From Distichodus sexfasciatus (taxonomy: Eukaryota; Chordata; Actinopteri; Characiformes; Distichodontidae): DNA of 64,000 nucleotides. Within the stretch, counting starts at the first letter, position 1. Each line of letters opens with the position of its first letter. The notes below the pieces were generated by a model that was not told the origin of the DNA, ran no database searches, and saw only the letters and a list, made by a program, of their open reading frames with translations. Of this stretch, positions 37,860 through 51,000 are shown piece after piece. The DNA lies in assembly GCA_032718565.1 (NCBI GenBank), contig JAVGVS010000043.1:1768580-1832579 (forward strand). Reading direction: 5' to 3'. The position numbers and the translations under genes are program-made.

Positions 37860-38345
37860 ACTTGTATCCTCGGGAGGACTTACATTTCCACCATATGACA
37901 GTCTTCCTGAGACAGTTTTGCCCCTGGGTTGAGGGCGCTTATTCTGGTGTAGACCTCGCCCTTTAATGGCTTCTTCTAGTAACATAATGTTTTCTACCAC
38001 TCCATTGACAAAGTGGAAGAGCGATTGTTTTGGCCTGTTTTGATAGGCTATTATGTATTCAGGAGGTTAGACGAGACCAGACCAGGGACATCATTTTGAG
38101 ATGAAGATTTGGATTATGTTCACCCATTTGTCAAAATACGACCGCATGATTATTATTTCTTTTTAGGGTTGGGATGGTTTTGACCAGTTTTAATTTGGTG
38201 TGATGTATTCAGGAGGTTAGCTAAGACCAGAACAAGAGCATAGGTTGAACAGTGGGGCTGTTGAGGTCTTTCACCCATTTGTCAATATATGAAACAGATT
38301 TTTTGGGGTAGAGGATTGTTGTGGCCAGTTTAATTTTGCCGGCGA
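37860..38345. repeat. Degenerate tandem repeat, about 150 bp unit
   Basis: TGTATTCAGGAGGTTAG occurs at about 38053 and 38205, and TTCACCCATTTGTCAA at about 38119 and 38271, so the unit is about 150 bp. A third partial unit ends near 38345 with TTGTTGTGGCCAGTTT. It lies about 0.5 kb upstream of the rhobtb3 first exon. Confidence 0.7.
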
Positions 38346-38639
38346 TTTAAACAACCCTTCCCTCCGCAAATCTGAGCCCATTTTCGAGACTTTTAGAAGT
38401 CTGTCCTTCATTTCTCCTGCCTCTTTCTCCTGCAGGTTACGAGGATGCGGCATGCTCAACGCCCCAGATGCTAAGCGTAATTCCTTTTTCCACGTAATTT
38501 TTACTCTATATTCCTTGTTTCATCTGAGTTCTTTGAATAATAAGGTGATACATGTGAGCTTTTTTTTTCAAAGGCACTAGAACTCCAGACAAACATCGCT
38601 TGAATTTCAGACAATAATCCAGGATGTTTGTGGACGTGA

Positions 38640-39188
38640 TGTGAACATGAGCGTCTTGCTGAGTCAGGAGCGCCAACTGAGATCCAGTCCTACGGCTCGC
38701 CGTTTTGCTCGCCTCTAGTCCCTCTTTTTCTATTCCTGCCCGTTCAGTGAACGTTATTTACGCTTAACCAGTGAGCTCCATCCCGGTTATTTAGTGACGT
38801 TAGCTTTGGCAGCTCAAACAGTGGCATGAGTTCCGAGGAGACAGACGCGTCGCGTTTCTCACGTTGCCTTGTTTTCGCCGCCAAACCAACTTGTTTGGTG
38901 TTTAGCGCAGCGGCGCGCGCGGGCGCTCCGTTCCGGTCTCGCTCCTGCGTTTTCCGTTCCGCGTGCTCGCCAAAGCGTGCGTTTGATGAATGAACGACGG
39001 ACGGCGGAAAAGGGGGACAGACACGAGCTGGCCAAACTCAGTCGGCTGCGCTCGACTGGTGGGGATTCGGGGCTTAATCCCCGCCGACCTTCATTGGTGA
39101 AAAGCATCTCGACGGAGACCGATGTGAAAACCGCGCTGCTTACATTGCGCTCGCCAAGCAGCATCCTCACAGCTGGGTGTGACTACAT
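38640..39188 (+). promoter_or_regulatory. Putative CpG-rich rhobtb3 promoter and first exon
   Basis: The most GC- and CpG-rich stretch of the window (about 38860-39070, for example GCAGCGGCGCGCGCGGGCG) ends at a perfect donor, CAT|GTAAGT (39188/39189). The exon supplies the AT of the rhobtb3 start codon, so the rest is presumed 5'UTR. An in-frame ATG at 38986 opens a 67-codon extension with no stop before the canonical Met. Confidence 0.65.
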
Positions 39189-39271
39189 GTAAGTTACGAT
39201 TTTGGCAATCCGGATGGTGAAGGATCCTGGTAAACAGGGGAAACATGACAGATATTCTCTGTTACATTTTT

Positions 39272-39308
<37 letters not shown>

Positions 39309-42013
39309 ACACAAACACTAATGAGTTACAAAAAATTATTCAGTGTCGGGGTCCGCGTGTCATTCGTTCAATGACAAAATAAAACGATGGTGCTGATGCA
39401 TCATTAGGGCTGCACGATATTGTGAGGGAAATGATATTGCTGTGATATTTTTTTCTGCTTATATATTGTGATATGAAAAAAGATCAGGTTTAAATTACTG
39501 TATATCACGCTGGTTAACTTACAGTAATACCTTTATATTTGTAATGCTCAACTACCAGTCTAGGTCTGTCAGAATCAAAGCAATATAGAAGATTAGTCAT
39601 GTGGCAAGGTAGATTTTTTTGACCTAAACTTAACATCTCACAATGTACCTTTTTTGTGTGTGTGTGCATGCCATGATGTTAATGGTGAAACAATAAATTG
39701 CACAGCCATAATTGTCACAGGCATAGTTAATAAGGTATAATAAACATGATGACTTTTATTATCAACTGTATTTCATGCAATTCAGTGGCTCTATTATCTA
39801 TCCCTCATTTACATTTAAGGCTTTTAATAGACACCCTTATCCAGAGCAACTTCCATTTCCAAGGACAGTCAACCAGGAGCAACTTGGGGTGAAGGGTCTT
39901 ACTTATGGGCTCAATGGTGGTAGGGCTGGAAGTAGGATAAAGCCAGATTCCAACCCATGACCTCTTGGTCCATAAGCATCCTACCTCTAGGCCACCACTA
40001 CCGTATAATAATTTTATATCCAGTACATCAGCTCCAGGACCAGTCCATGACAATTAACCAGGTAACTATCAGTCATGTTAGTGTTCTCTTATAGGTCTAT
40101 CCACATAGTGGCCCTGGGCAGTGAGTGTCCTGGGGGAGTTGGGACGGGAGAGGAGACTCTGGTGCAGGTACAGGGAGGCCTTTTGTGGAGCTACCTGGGT
40201 CATGGAGCCAGAGAGTTGGATCCGACGTCTGCCACACCATCCCGGCACCCCCTTAATCCGGCCTTCATGGAATACCAGTCCAGGGTGTTCGGAGATGTCC
40301 GAGTGATGGTGCGGGACTGTCCCAGCTGGGTACGAGAACGAAACTGAAGGGATGAATGAGTGAGGAAGGGTGTGTGATGGCATGGTTAAGAGAGCGAGTG
40401 TGGGAATATGGTGTCTCCACGAGCATGCTCTAAGCTTGGTTTTTAATTATTTTTGGTGTGATGAAAGTACAAGTAAGGGAGTGAGTATGGGTGTGATGCG
40501 TGTTTGTGTGTGTGAGTGATTTAGTATGAGTCTGGATGAGTGAGAGTGATCTACTTAAGGTCAGGAGTTTTCTGAGATCTTTGGGAGGGGAATGGATCAT
40601 GTATTACCAGAGCACCTGATGCTGTTAAGCTGTTCCATACATGTGCTGTTCCTACTAGCTTTATGGGAGGATGTTCTATGGATGAACTTGCTGCTTTTGA
40701 AATCTGTTTTTCTAAGCTCCTGTGTTGTTGCTTTTTCTCGTCTCCAATCTCCCCTCAGGACTTACTGGACAGTGATTGGGCCAGCGTGCGGAGTGTTCTA
40801 GAGCAAGCTGATATTGTGGTCATTAAGTATTCCGTCAACGACAAGCTGGCCTTCCAGCAGGTGCGAAACGGATACGCCCCGCGTCTCCGCCCACTCCTGC
40901 GCCACTGGGGAATGCCTGTTATCCTAGTAGCGGTGGGGGCGCGGCTTAATGGTGAGAGATGATTGGCCGCTTTAACTGCATGCGGTTTAATTTAGAATAA
41001 CAGCTCATTTTTTCCTCATCAACACTATCATGTACTTATAGTTTAAGGACTGAGGCAGTTTTTACGACAGTGCTGTTATCTTTCAGTTAAATATTGGTTG
41101 TGAACTTGAGAGAGTACTCATGAATTGTGCATATTTGTCATGTAGGAACCTCAGTGGATTAAGGATCAAAGAGGTGCTCTACATTTCTGAGGCTGTTGGT
41201 ATTAATGCTGCGCCGAGGTCGTAGTTATGCATTTATTTCGTGATTATTGTTCAAGTATGCTTCTCTGCATTGCCCTTCACGGTTCCTTAAGAACGCATTA
41301 GCCTGGTAGTAAAACTGGTTATTCATTAAGTATTTTCCATGATTGTACTGAAAACAACACCTTTAACTTCAAGATATCTTATCTTCCATTCTTTATTATC
41401 TTCAACTAATCTATGAGCAGAATCAGAGTTATAATCAGGGGTGAGTTTTGAAACAGCACAAAGATCATCATCAACATTAAAGAGCGTTTAAGTTGATTTA
41501 CATTTTACCATGTTGTGAAGAACATGATCTAAACAGTGCAGGCCCATAATCTTCCAGCTGTTGTAATAGCTGAACCATTTAACCCTACAAAGCTTTGTTC
41601 AGAGTACAAAAGTCAGCATGATGGGTATCTCTTTTTCCAGGACATGCACAGGGCCCATTTACAAATGCTCAGAGCTAAACATTTATTCTCTGTGAACTCT
41701 GAGCCCTCAGCCTGAGGATTTAACTTGAATTAGCCCACCAGGCCCCTGTGTTTCTTTTTGACCTTTAAATATATAATTTATCAAGATGTGATAGCACAGT
41801 CCTGTTGCAAGTGCTGTTTATCCCTAGAGGCAAATAGTCTGGCTTTAATGAGCTGGCGGCTTTGTGTTCTACCTGTGCAAGGTCGCTGTTGTGTGGTGTC
41901 GCCCATGTGCTGGGGTTGCATTGTTAGCGAATGCTGAGTATAATAGGATAAGTGTGCATCATTTCCTGTTGCCTGGGTGTGGAAGCACCCAGAGAAGCCT
42001 CAGAGCACTGTAG

Positions 42014-42049
<36 letters not shown>

Positions 42050-45000
42050 CGCATCTTTCCTGCTCTCCAGGCCTTTGCCTTTATGGGCTACATGATTCAT
42101 CCTTTACCCTGCCAGTGAACTGGCCATTCTCTCCTGCCTTTCTCTCTCACTCTCTTGCTTTCTCTCCCCTTTCTCTCACTCTCTATTTTCCTTCAGTCTC
42201 TATCAGTCTCTCCTTTCTTACTTTTCCCTTCCGTCATCTTGTTGCCTGTATTCCTTCCCTTGGGCTAACCCTCTATTTGTAACTGCCTCCCCCTGCTCTT
42301 TTTCTTTCCTGCTCTCTCTCTCTGTCTTACACACATACAACAGAGCGCACATGTTGGTAGCCGCTGTGATTTATATTCATGTTGGCATTGTGAAGTAACA
42401 GCCACGCTGATTCTGTGTCCCATATGTTTGCATGTGGATGGCTCCCGGAATGTCATGTGTCTTCATGAGCAGAAATGTGTTCACGTTGTCACTGTGTGTG
42501 TATGTGTTTGTGTGTGTCTTTTCCACTGAGAAAGAAATAGAGCTATATTTGCTATCTTGCTTTGCAAGTGTGAGTTGACCCTTACATTGTTCCCATAAGA
42601 ACAATGCCGTTTCACCAGTGCTCTTTGTGCTCTTTGAATTTTTGGATATGTCTGCCATATTGTCTCTCCTTCTCTCTCTTCTGTGCTGTCTCTTTTCATC
42701 ACCATCCACAGATGAAGGACCGCCATGCACGTGTCCCCTGTGTGCGTCTGACTGGAACAGCTGTGTGCCCCACGGCGAGGGCCTCCAACTGTCCCGGGAC
42801 CTGGGGGCTACCTACCTGGAACTGCCGTCGCTAAACAACTTTTTTGTGGGGCGTTACTTTGGCAGTGTAGTAAGTGTGTTCCTTTGTGAGCTAACATCTT
42901 TATGAAGAAAACAAAATACAATGCAAAGTTATAAAAGTAATTGCAATAACAGATTAATTTCAGACTTTTTAAAATCACTTTATTCATGTTTGTGTGTGGA
43001 AAATATATGCCAGTCTGAATACATACATTTTGTGTTTTGTGTATTTAGCTTGAATACTTCATGATTCAGTGTTTAAAGCAGAAAGCTAAAGAGAGACCAG
43101 ACAAGAGGCGGGGCCATCGCTTTAATGAACCCCGCCCTCCCCACTTAGACCAACCAGGTATGAATAAGAATATTAAGACCTTATTATATGTGCATGTGAC
43201 TTTGAGTCATCCAATTTCAGTGTTTCTTCAAAGGCCTACAGTCTGTATGTGTTCAGGAAGACTCTGTGCACTTGGTGTCGTCTTCAGTGTGGTACTTCAA
43301 CAGTACAGGGACTTTTAAGGTGTTAGGACAGATATACTAATAACAGCTTTAAATTCCATCGAGCAGGTTGATCTTCACTGTAAGGACTAATACAAGAGAA
43401 TCAAGCCAAAAGCTCTCTGTAGTTTGTTGATGCTAGTCCAGAACCACTTAGCTCTTTTTATAGAGCGCAGGCCATTAAATATGAAGGCTATTGAATCCTG
43501 GAAAGTCCTGTTGGCAAGGCCAGAAATGGTGAGCATAAAATCTGATATTGGGAGCTGTAACAATGATTTATCGAAAGATGTCATCATATTACATGCTAGA
43601 TAAGTCAGGCTTCAGAATGTCATGCTTTAGTTTTGTAATTCTGTATAGACATGTTCCTCCATAGACACTTCTTTCATGAATCTGGTTTTTACTGTCATGC
43701 CTTGTCCGACCCATCCCCCCTTCCTCCCCTTTCTACCATACGCCTTACTCATCCTCCTCACACTGTTTCATGCACTCCACCTTCCTCTGCATGTTTATCA
43801 TTTCCTCCTTCTCCTCTATCGTTTTCATCCGTCCCATTTTCCTTCTCTCTCTCTGCTTCCATTTGCATTCCACGCATCACTCTCATTCAGTCACTCTCTA
43901 ATTCATATTGTTATACACTCACTTGCAGTTTCTCCATATTTACATGAATGCAATCCTCACTCATTCACACTCAAACAACTGTGTAATTACACTGTTATTA
44001 ACTCAGTCGTTCCCATTTCTCCAGTCTCTGCTCTGTACTTCCACTTGCATTAATTCACCCCTCACTCACTCAGTAACTCACTTTGTCACTCACTCACTCA
44101 CTCACTCACTCACTCACTAACTGACTCACTCACTAGCTCTTGTTTCTCTTTGTCTTGCTCCTGTTTCCATTTTACTCATCCTTTACTAATTATTTTTCTC
44201 TTTCCCCTGCTCTGTATTTACACACTCACAAATAATTCTCTCGTTTTGGATCTGTAATCACATTTACATCAACTCAACCCTAACTCAATCACTCACCTGT
44301 TCTCATTTCTCTAGTCCTTGCTCTGTACTTCCACTTGCTTTAATTCAACCCTCCCTCCCTCATTGCTGTTTCTCCTGCCTCTCCCCCCTTTTTCATTAAC
44401 TTAACTGGTTTACTCTCTTACTTCCATTTTTCCCTCTGTATTTTGGTCACTCCTTCACACACATGCTTTTTTGTTTTTGGCTTGACACATCCCCTTACAT
44501 AACTCATCCCCTGCTCACTTGGTCACTCGTTCCTGTTTCTCTTTCATCTGCTCATATTTACATTAACTCACCCATTACTCATTCACTCACTCACTCTGAC
44601 AGCCCGATTTCTCTTGTTCCTGCTCTGTACTTCAACTTGCATTAATTCACCCTTTAGTCACTCACTCTCTCACTCACTGATTTATCTCTTGCCACTGCTC
44701 ATATTTACCTTAACCCCAACTCCCGTCTTACTCATACACTTACTTTCTCTCTCACCCCATTTCTGTTGTCTCTGCTCTGTCCTTTCACTGCACCCCTCAC
44801 TCACTCACTCACTCACTCACTTTCTTCTGCACTGTAAAAATGATCATGTTACCATACTTTTAAAATTTACTTCAACTTAAAATGATAATTTATGCAATTT
44901 CAACTAATTATGAGTTTTCAGTCTTACTGTTACAGCTATGTTTATGGCTGTAGAGCACCACACTGGAACTTCATGTTCTGAAATTCAGGTTCCTTCCAGG

Positions 45001-48000
45001 AATATACCACATCATAAATTATAGCTGATAGTGTAACGGTAAGGAAGTTGGGTCATTCATCAGAAGCTCACTGGTAACTCCCAGACTGGTAAAAAAAATA
45101 CCACTGAGGTATTCATGAGCAAGGTACCGTCCCCAAGCACTGCTCCTTTATGGGTGGGTCAAATGCAGGGTTCATATTTAGTTGTGGTGCACTATGTGCT
45201 GTGCTGTGCTGTGCTGTGTTCTCAATGACAAATAATCCCTCAGTCTTTTAAATCAGATATTATACTCAAGTCGATTGTAAAGGTTTAAGTAAAGCACCAA
45301 AAGAAATATTTCTTACAGAGAGCAATACAATGCTGAAACTAGACATAAATAATGATTTGAAATAATTAGTTAATCCAGTCTGATTTTACTTGAAACTTTA
45401 CATCAGCAATTGAACCAGATAGATTGTTTTTACAGTATTATGTTCCTCCCTCCCATGTTTCTTCCTTCCATACACTTGTCTTTTTTTCTACATATACACC
45501 TATAGCACAGAGTTTGTAGTATCATGGTTAGGGAGTCGGCCCTGTGATTGAAGGGTCGCCACGTAAAGTCCTAGACTGTTAAAGGTACCACTGAGTTATT
45601 CATGAGCAAGGTACCGTCCCCAAGTGCTGTTCCCTGGGGGCTGCCAGAAAGCTGCTCCTTCATTGATGGGTCAAATGCTGAGGTTACATCATGTTTGCTT
45701 TGGTGTTTTCACAATGACAATCACTCACTTAATTCACACTCTTGTTATTCTCCCCGTCTGCATGTCCCTCAGCACGTCTGCCTCCGGTGCGTGTGGAGGA
45801 GTCCAGCTTCTCTCAGGACCTGCAGTGGCTCCTGGAGCGTGGGGTGCAGTTCGCCGATGTGGTCTTTTACGCGGGAGAGTCTGGAAAGGAGCTGGCCTGG
45901 GCCCACGCCGCCGTGCTGTGTGCCATCAGCCCCTACTTCAGGCAGTTGCTGGTGGGAAGGCAGGCCTGGGAGAGGCCCATGTCCCGCTGTGCCTGCCGGG
46001 AAAGAGACGGCCCTCATTCCCTTCTCTCCACCTGGGACGGGGGCATGGATGACCTGCCCAGGACAGACGGGCACATCCCTGGGCGCCTGTCACGGCTGGT
46101 GGTGAAAGACCCGCTGTTGTGTTTATGCCTGTGGGAGACACTGATGTTTCTCTACAGAGGTGAGGTTCTGTGCTCGAACTGTGCAAAAATCCAAGCCGAT
46201 GTTTTTATGGGGAAGTATAACTGTGATCCTGAGTGTTTTATGCAGTTTGGATGGGACGGGAATCTCTTTGTTCTTATTGTACTTGGTCTTTTATTGTTTT
46301 TTAACTGATGGAAGTGGATTGTTAATTGCTGCAGTCTATACAGATGTTAATTATTTTATTACCACATTGAACTCATTGGTTTTTCAGTTGCTAGTAAATG
46401 GAAAGGGAAAATCTGCATTATTAAAAGGGGCATTATTTAAAGATGCATCCTCAGCTTTTCTCAGTGGGAAGTCTTTCTTCGCTAAATCACCCATTTTTAA
46501 TCCATTAAGCGACGGTAAAAATCCTGCTAGCATGCCTCCCTTATCTCCTCTATTTCCTTTTGTGACAGAACAACAGGGAATTTGTTGGGACTGTTTCATT
46601 ATTAGGATTGTTTTATACGCCTGGCAGTCTGTGTGTGTGTGTGTGTGTGTGTGTCAGGCCTTTCTGATTCACAGCTCTTTGCGTACATGTGGCAGTGCGC
46701 CTACAGTCTGTTTTATGGGACCCTGGGGCTGTATGGGCTGATTAGCATGGTTAGGAGGCGCAGAAACGTAAACATAAACTTGTTGTGAGGGATGTGAGGA
46801 AAAGAGAGAGGGAGAGGAAGGAAAAAATGGGAGGGGGGGAATGAAGCAAGATTAAAGGGAGAAGGAGGAAAAAAGCAAGAGAGAAAGCGAATCAGAAATG
46901 TGTCTCTAGGTGGGACGTGTTGCGTCTTTCGGTGTGTGGTGCTGAATGCATAATATTTGCTGCATACTTGTGTGGAAATGCTTTTCAGTGGCTAGAAATA
47001 GTCTCACAGAGAAGAAGTATTCACAGTCACTGGAATAAATCTAGAGTTTTGATGCAAAATGATTATGGATCATTTCGACCGCAGATCAATCAGAAATTGA
47101 GCCTGGTCATTTATGACTTGGGGGAATAGATTGAAGGCGATAGACACATTCATCAGTGTTGGGCCGTGGATAGCACTAAAAGGGTGCAACTCATACCAAT
47201 GAGATCATCAAGTGCTGAAATATAGTGCCATTGTGCAGACTCTTTGTATCCTTTTGCTCCAAGGGCACTCATCCCATTAAGGGGAAACGATGCACTGTAA
47301 CACATTGTGCAGCTTGATAAAAATCTGTTCAGCATATGTTGGAATGGGCGGACTTATGAACAAGGCCGCACGCAGAGAGATGGCTATCAAGGGAATCTGA
47401 GAGGAAGAAAATCTTTTCCAACAGGATGGTCAATGGCTAGTCGATAATGGTGTGATCTGTAAGACATAGCGTTGTCAAAGCTTTTGTTTTTCTAATGTGG
47501 ATCAAAAGTGTCTGGTGGGACTGTCAATAATTACTTTTTTTTCTATTGATAAATGTAGTGATTAGTTGAGTAAACAAATTTCTTAAGGAGATATTTATAG
47601 TGATGATGTTCCTTTAACTCCCATCGTTAATTATTGTTGATTACTTATTTGCTGCATTTAGAAATGTAGCCCTAATTTCAGCCTAAACATATCTGAAACT
47701 GATTATTTGAAGTGCTCTCATGGTTTTGAAGGATTATGTCTTTGGAACCTTTTGCACCAAAACTCATTACCAAAACTGCCCTGATTTTTCAAACCTAAAG
47801 CATTGACTGGAGCCAAACAATAGCTGGAGCCAAAAGGGACCAGTGTCATTCTTGATGCAATTAGGCCCTGCGCATGAATGTTGAAGAAATAATTTTATTA
47901 CAATCGTAATACAGTTGGAGTATTTTACGCAAAGTTCAATTTTAAAAAGTGCATTTGGCTTTAAAAAAATTATCTTGCCTCATTTTCAGTACTGATGATA

Positions 48001-51000
48001 TCGCCTTCATAGACTACTAGTGTCGAGGAGTCATGAAACAAAAAAGAATATGATATTTCTTTTATCCTTAGGGTTGGTTGAAAAAACATTAACCTTGGTT
48101 TAAACTGTGGCTATTTGTTCGGTGTAATTGCACAAACAAGGTCTGGTTGAAGGTAAATCTGTTATTTTAAAGGCGTCGACTTCTGTCTGTGAGGTTGTGA
48201 CTCATTCGACAGTCATCTAGACAGGCCAGTCATGCGTGACGGCTCAGCGTAATATACTCGCGGATCAGTGCATACATGTATATGGGGATATGTGTGCCTG
48301 TGTTTCCATGCAGGGGCCTGGGAATGGGAGTATCTGGAGGAGGCTATAGCTGAGAAGCTTAAGAATCCTTTAGCTGTGTCCCAACTGATGGACAGAATAC
48401 GGTCATTCGTTGGGAGAGAAAAGGTTGGTGTCCAAGACAACAGGAGATGGTAAGACTGTGGAACATTTAGATCTAAGAGGAGCTCTGAGCATGATTTCAC
48501 TTTTGCTGTCAAAATAGTTCTTTAAAATTCTGTAAGAAAGTGTATAGGTAGAGATATAGGAAAAAGGTGTGTATAGAGCCTTGAACTTTTTTCTGCTGTG
48601 CAGGGACCCAGAGAGACGCCGACAGCACGTTCACAGCAAGGGCCTCAGACCCTAGGCAACCTCTTTAACTCCCCTCTTTATTCTGATGTCATTTTCATGG
48701 TGCAAGGCAAGTTCACTGGATTATTCTGACTTTACACCCATGTCCTTACACACAGCCTTAGCCTTAAACTTTCCCTGAAATGAGTTGACTTAGGGTGACA
48801 TCCACCCTCCAAAATAATGGACCAAAGCAAGAGTATGTGGTTATGAATATGTGGTTAATGTTGAGAAGGCCTGGATATCTTCCTCCAGGAAGTGTGCTGC
48901 CCGCTCACAGAGCTGTGCTTGTGGCCCGCTGCGATGTCATGGCTGCCATGTTCAGTGGAAAGTATGCTGAGGCCCGAAGCCGAGTGGTTCCTATTCACGG
49001 AGTCTCATCAGACACTTTCCTTGCTTTCCTGGAGTATCTGTACACTGATACCTGCTGCCCAGGTGAGGCTTCTGCACCTTTTTTGCTGTTTTTAGTATCC
49101 GAGATCAAATGTTCCATTCCAGTTAGTCAGTTAAGATGAACCACTTTGTTTAGCCAGTTGCATCTGATGAATATAAGCTAGGACAGGGAACATTGCACCA
49201 CACAATGCACCACAGTCAAATGTAACCTCTGCATTTGCCCCATCTGTGAAGGAGCAATGGGCAGCTATTTGGCAGCCACACGCTGCCAAAAGCTTGGGGA
49301 GGGTACCTTGATCATGAATGCCTCAGTGGTACTTTTACTGATCTAGGACTTGAGCAGGCGATTTTCGATCATGAGATCAACTCCCTAACTGTTATGCTAC
49401 CAACTGCCCCATTGATTAGATCAAGGTCAGATCTGTCACGGTTTGCAGTGTCACGAGGAGACCAGGAGTGCAAGACCACAATCTGGGATCAAGGTTTATT
49501 CCAAATGAATGCACAATGGCCAAAACACACAGGAGTGCCAAAACAAACGCAAACCCTAGAGATAACAAAGAATGAACATCTACTGGTCACACTGGCAGCA
49601 CTAAATAAGGAGAAACACGGGTGAAACAAATGAAACAATCAAGAGAGAAAACAGGACAGGGACCGGGGCTGGCTGGAGGGAGGAAATGTGACATGATCTA
49701 ATCTCTGCAGAGCAGCAGACCTCTAAGAACAGGAACAAGGTTGGAGAGCCTAAATCAAACGACTCAATAGGAGGACAGATAAACAAAATTGCTGTTGATA
49801 TTTTTTCAGTCTAGCTAAAAAACTGTTTTGTGGAAGATCCCTCAGGGCTGTTCAGCTAGATCCTATGAGACCTCAGCTTCTAGCATTTTCTGGGCCAACC
49901 CTGCTGAGGATTCCTCCTTAGTGAATGAGGTGAGAGCTTTGCAGCATAAGAGCCAATGCATTTTCTTTGACAGGGTGAGATCCTTTAGAGCCCTCCTCAT
50001 AAAGACTCATTCTTCCTTTGTCCAAATGTTATCCAAATTTAATTTCATCACTCGTTTAAGAAATGCTCATTCCCATTAACAAGTAAAGAAAGAAAAGCAA
50101 ACCATTAACAAAGTACAGCTTGTCATATTGCACCATTTGTATTATGACAGTGCTGCAAGCTGTCTCCCATTATTTGACAGGCGCTGTAGCGCTTGTGAAT
50201 ACAACAGACGCTTTCTGCATATTTTGTTAGGGAACTTGGGTTTGATTGCCAGTGTTTGAATATGAACAGCAGTAGAGACTGACAGAGGTCTAACAGCTCA
50301 CAGACTGGACTGATTGATGTGGGAGAAAGAAGGAGGGGGAACGATGATTGACTGCTGTGTTTGTGGATGTGTGTTTGCACGTGTGTGTGTTTAGCCAGTG
50401 TGTTGCAGGCTATGGCTGTGCTGGTTTGCGCGGAGATGTATCAGGTGAAGCGTCTGCAGCACCTCTGTGAGGTGTGTGTGTGTGCATATCTCCAGAGCAT
50501 GCCAAGCAGAGAGCTGGCTTCCACCAGCATCAGTGTCATACGCTTACTGAGGAGAGCAAAGGTGGGTTTAAATTGTGCTTGGGTGAAGTTATGTTAGAAA
50601 AATCATGTTACCATCATCATTATGATGTAAACGCAATAGTCAGAACATGCAATATACGTACAGTATGACAAATTAAATCAAACGTGCCACATACTTCTTG
50701 CAGCTTGCTAAAATAGGGTCGGTTCCCATTTTCCATGACTAATTTACAGAAGCCTGTCTGATGTTACATAAATTGCTCAGATTGCTTAAGGTGTCTTGGT
50801 TACAAGAACCTTGAAAGATAGGATGCTTCACATTCAAACAACATCAAAAAGTTGCAAGATTAAAAAGTTATTTTTCATCCTTTTAAATATATTTGCTGTG
50901 CAGATGCTCTTCCCTGCATAAACATCCAATAATAGAATGGTTCATTCTATTGATAGCAATCCTATATTTTTATAATTAAATATTTAGATAACAAAGACAA

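Noticed and set aside
34500..38800. SPATA9, expected between rfesd and rhobtb3 from human synteny
   Set aside because: No exon resembling it was seen on either strand; it is probably lost or moved.
38869..39192. Open frame of 107 codons beginning at TTG
   Set aside because: TTG is not a normal start in vertebrates. The frame matters only because it contains the in-frame ATG at 38986, reported separately.
43651..44880. Several open frames of 60-125 codons rich in Ser, Leu and Pro
   Set aside because: They follow from the pyrimidine-rich tandem array and lie inside a rhobtb3 intron.
45602..46186. Long overlapping frames on both strands around rhobtb3 exon 6
   Set aside because: They are shadows of the GC-rich exon; only the frame containing FADVVFY and VVKDPLLCLCL matches RHOBTB3.
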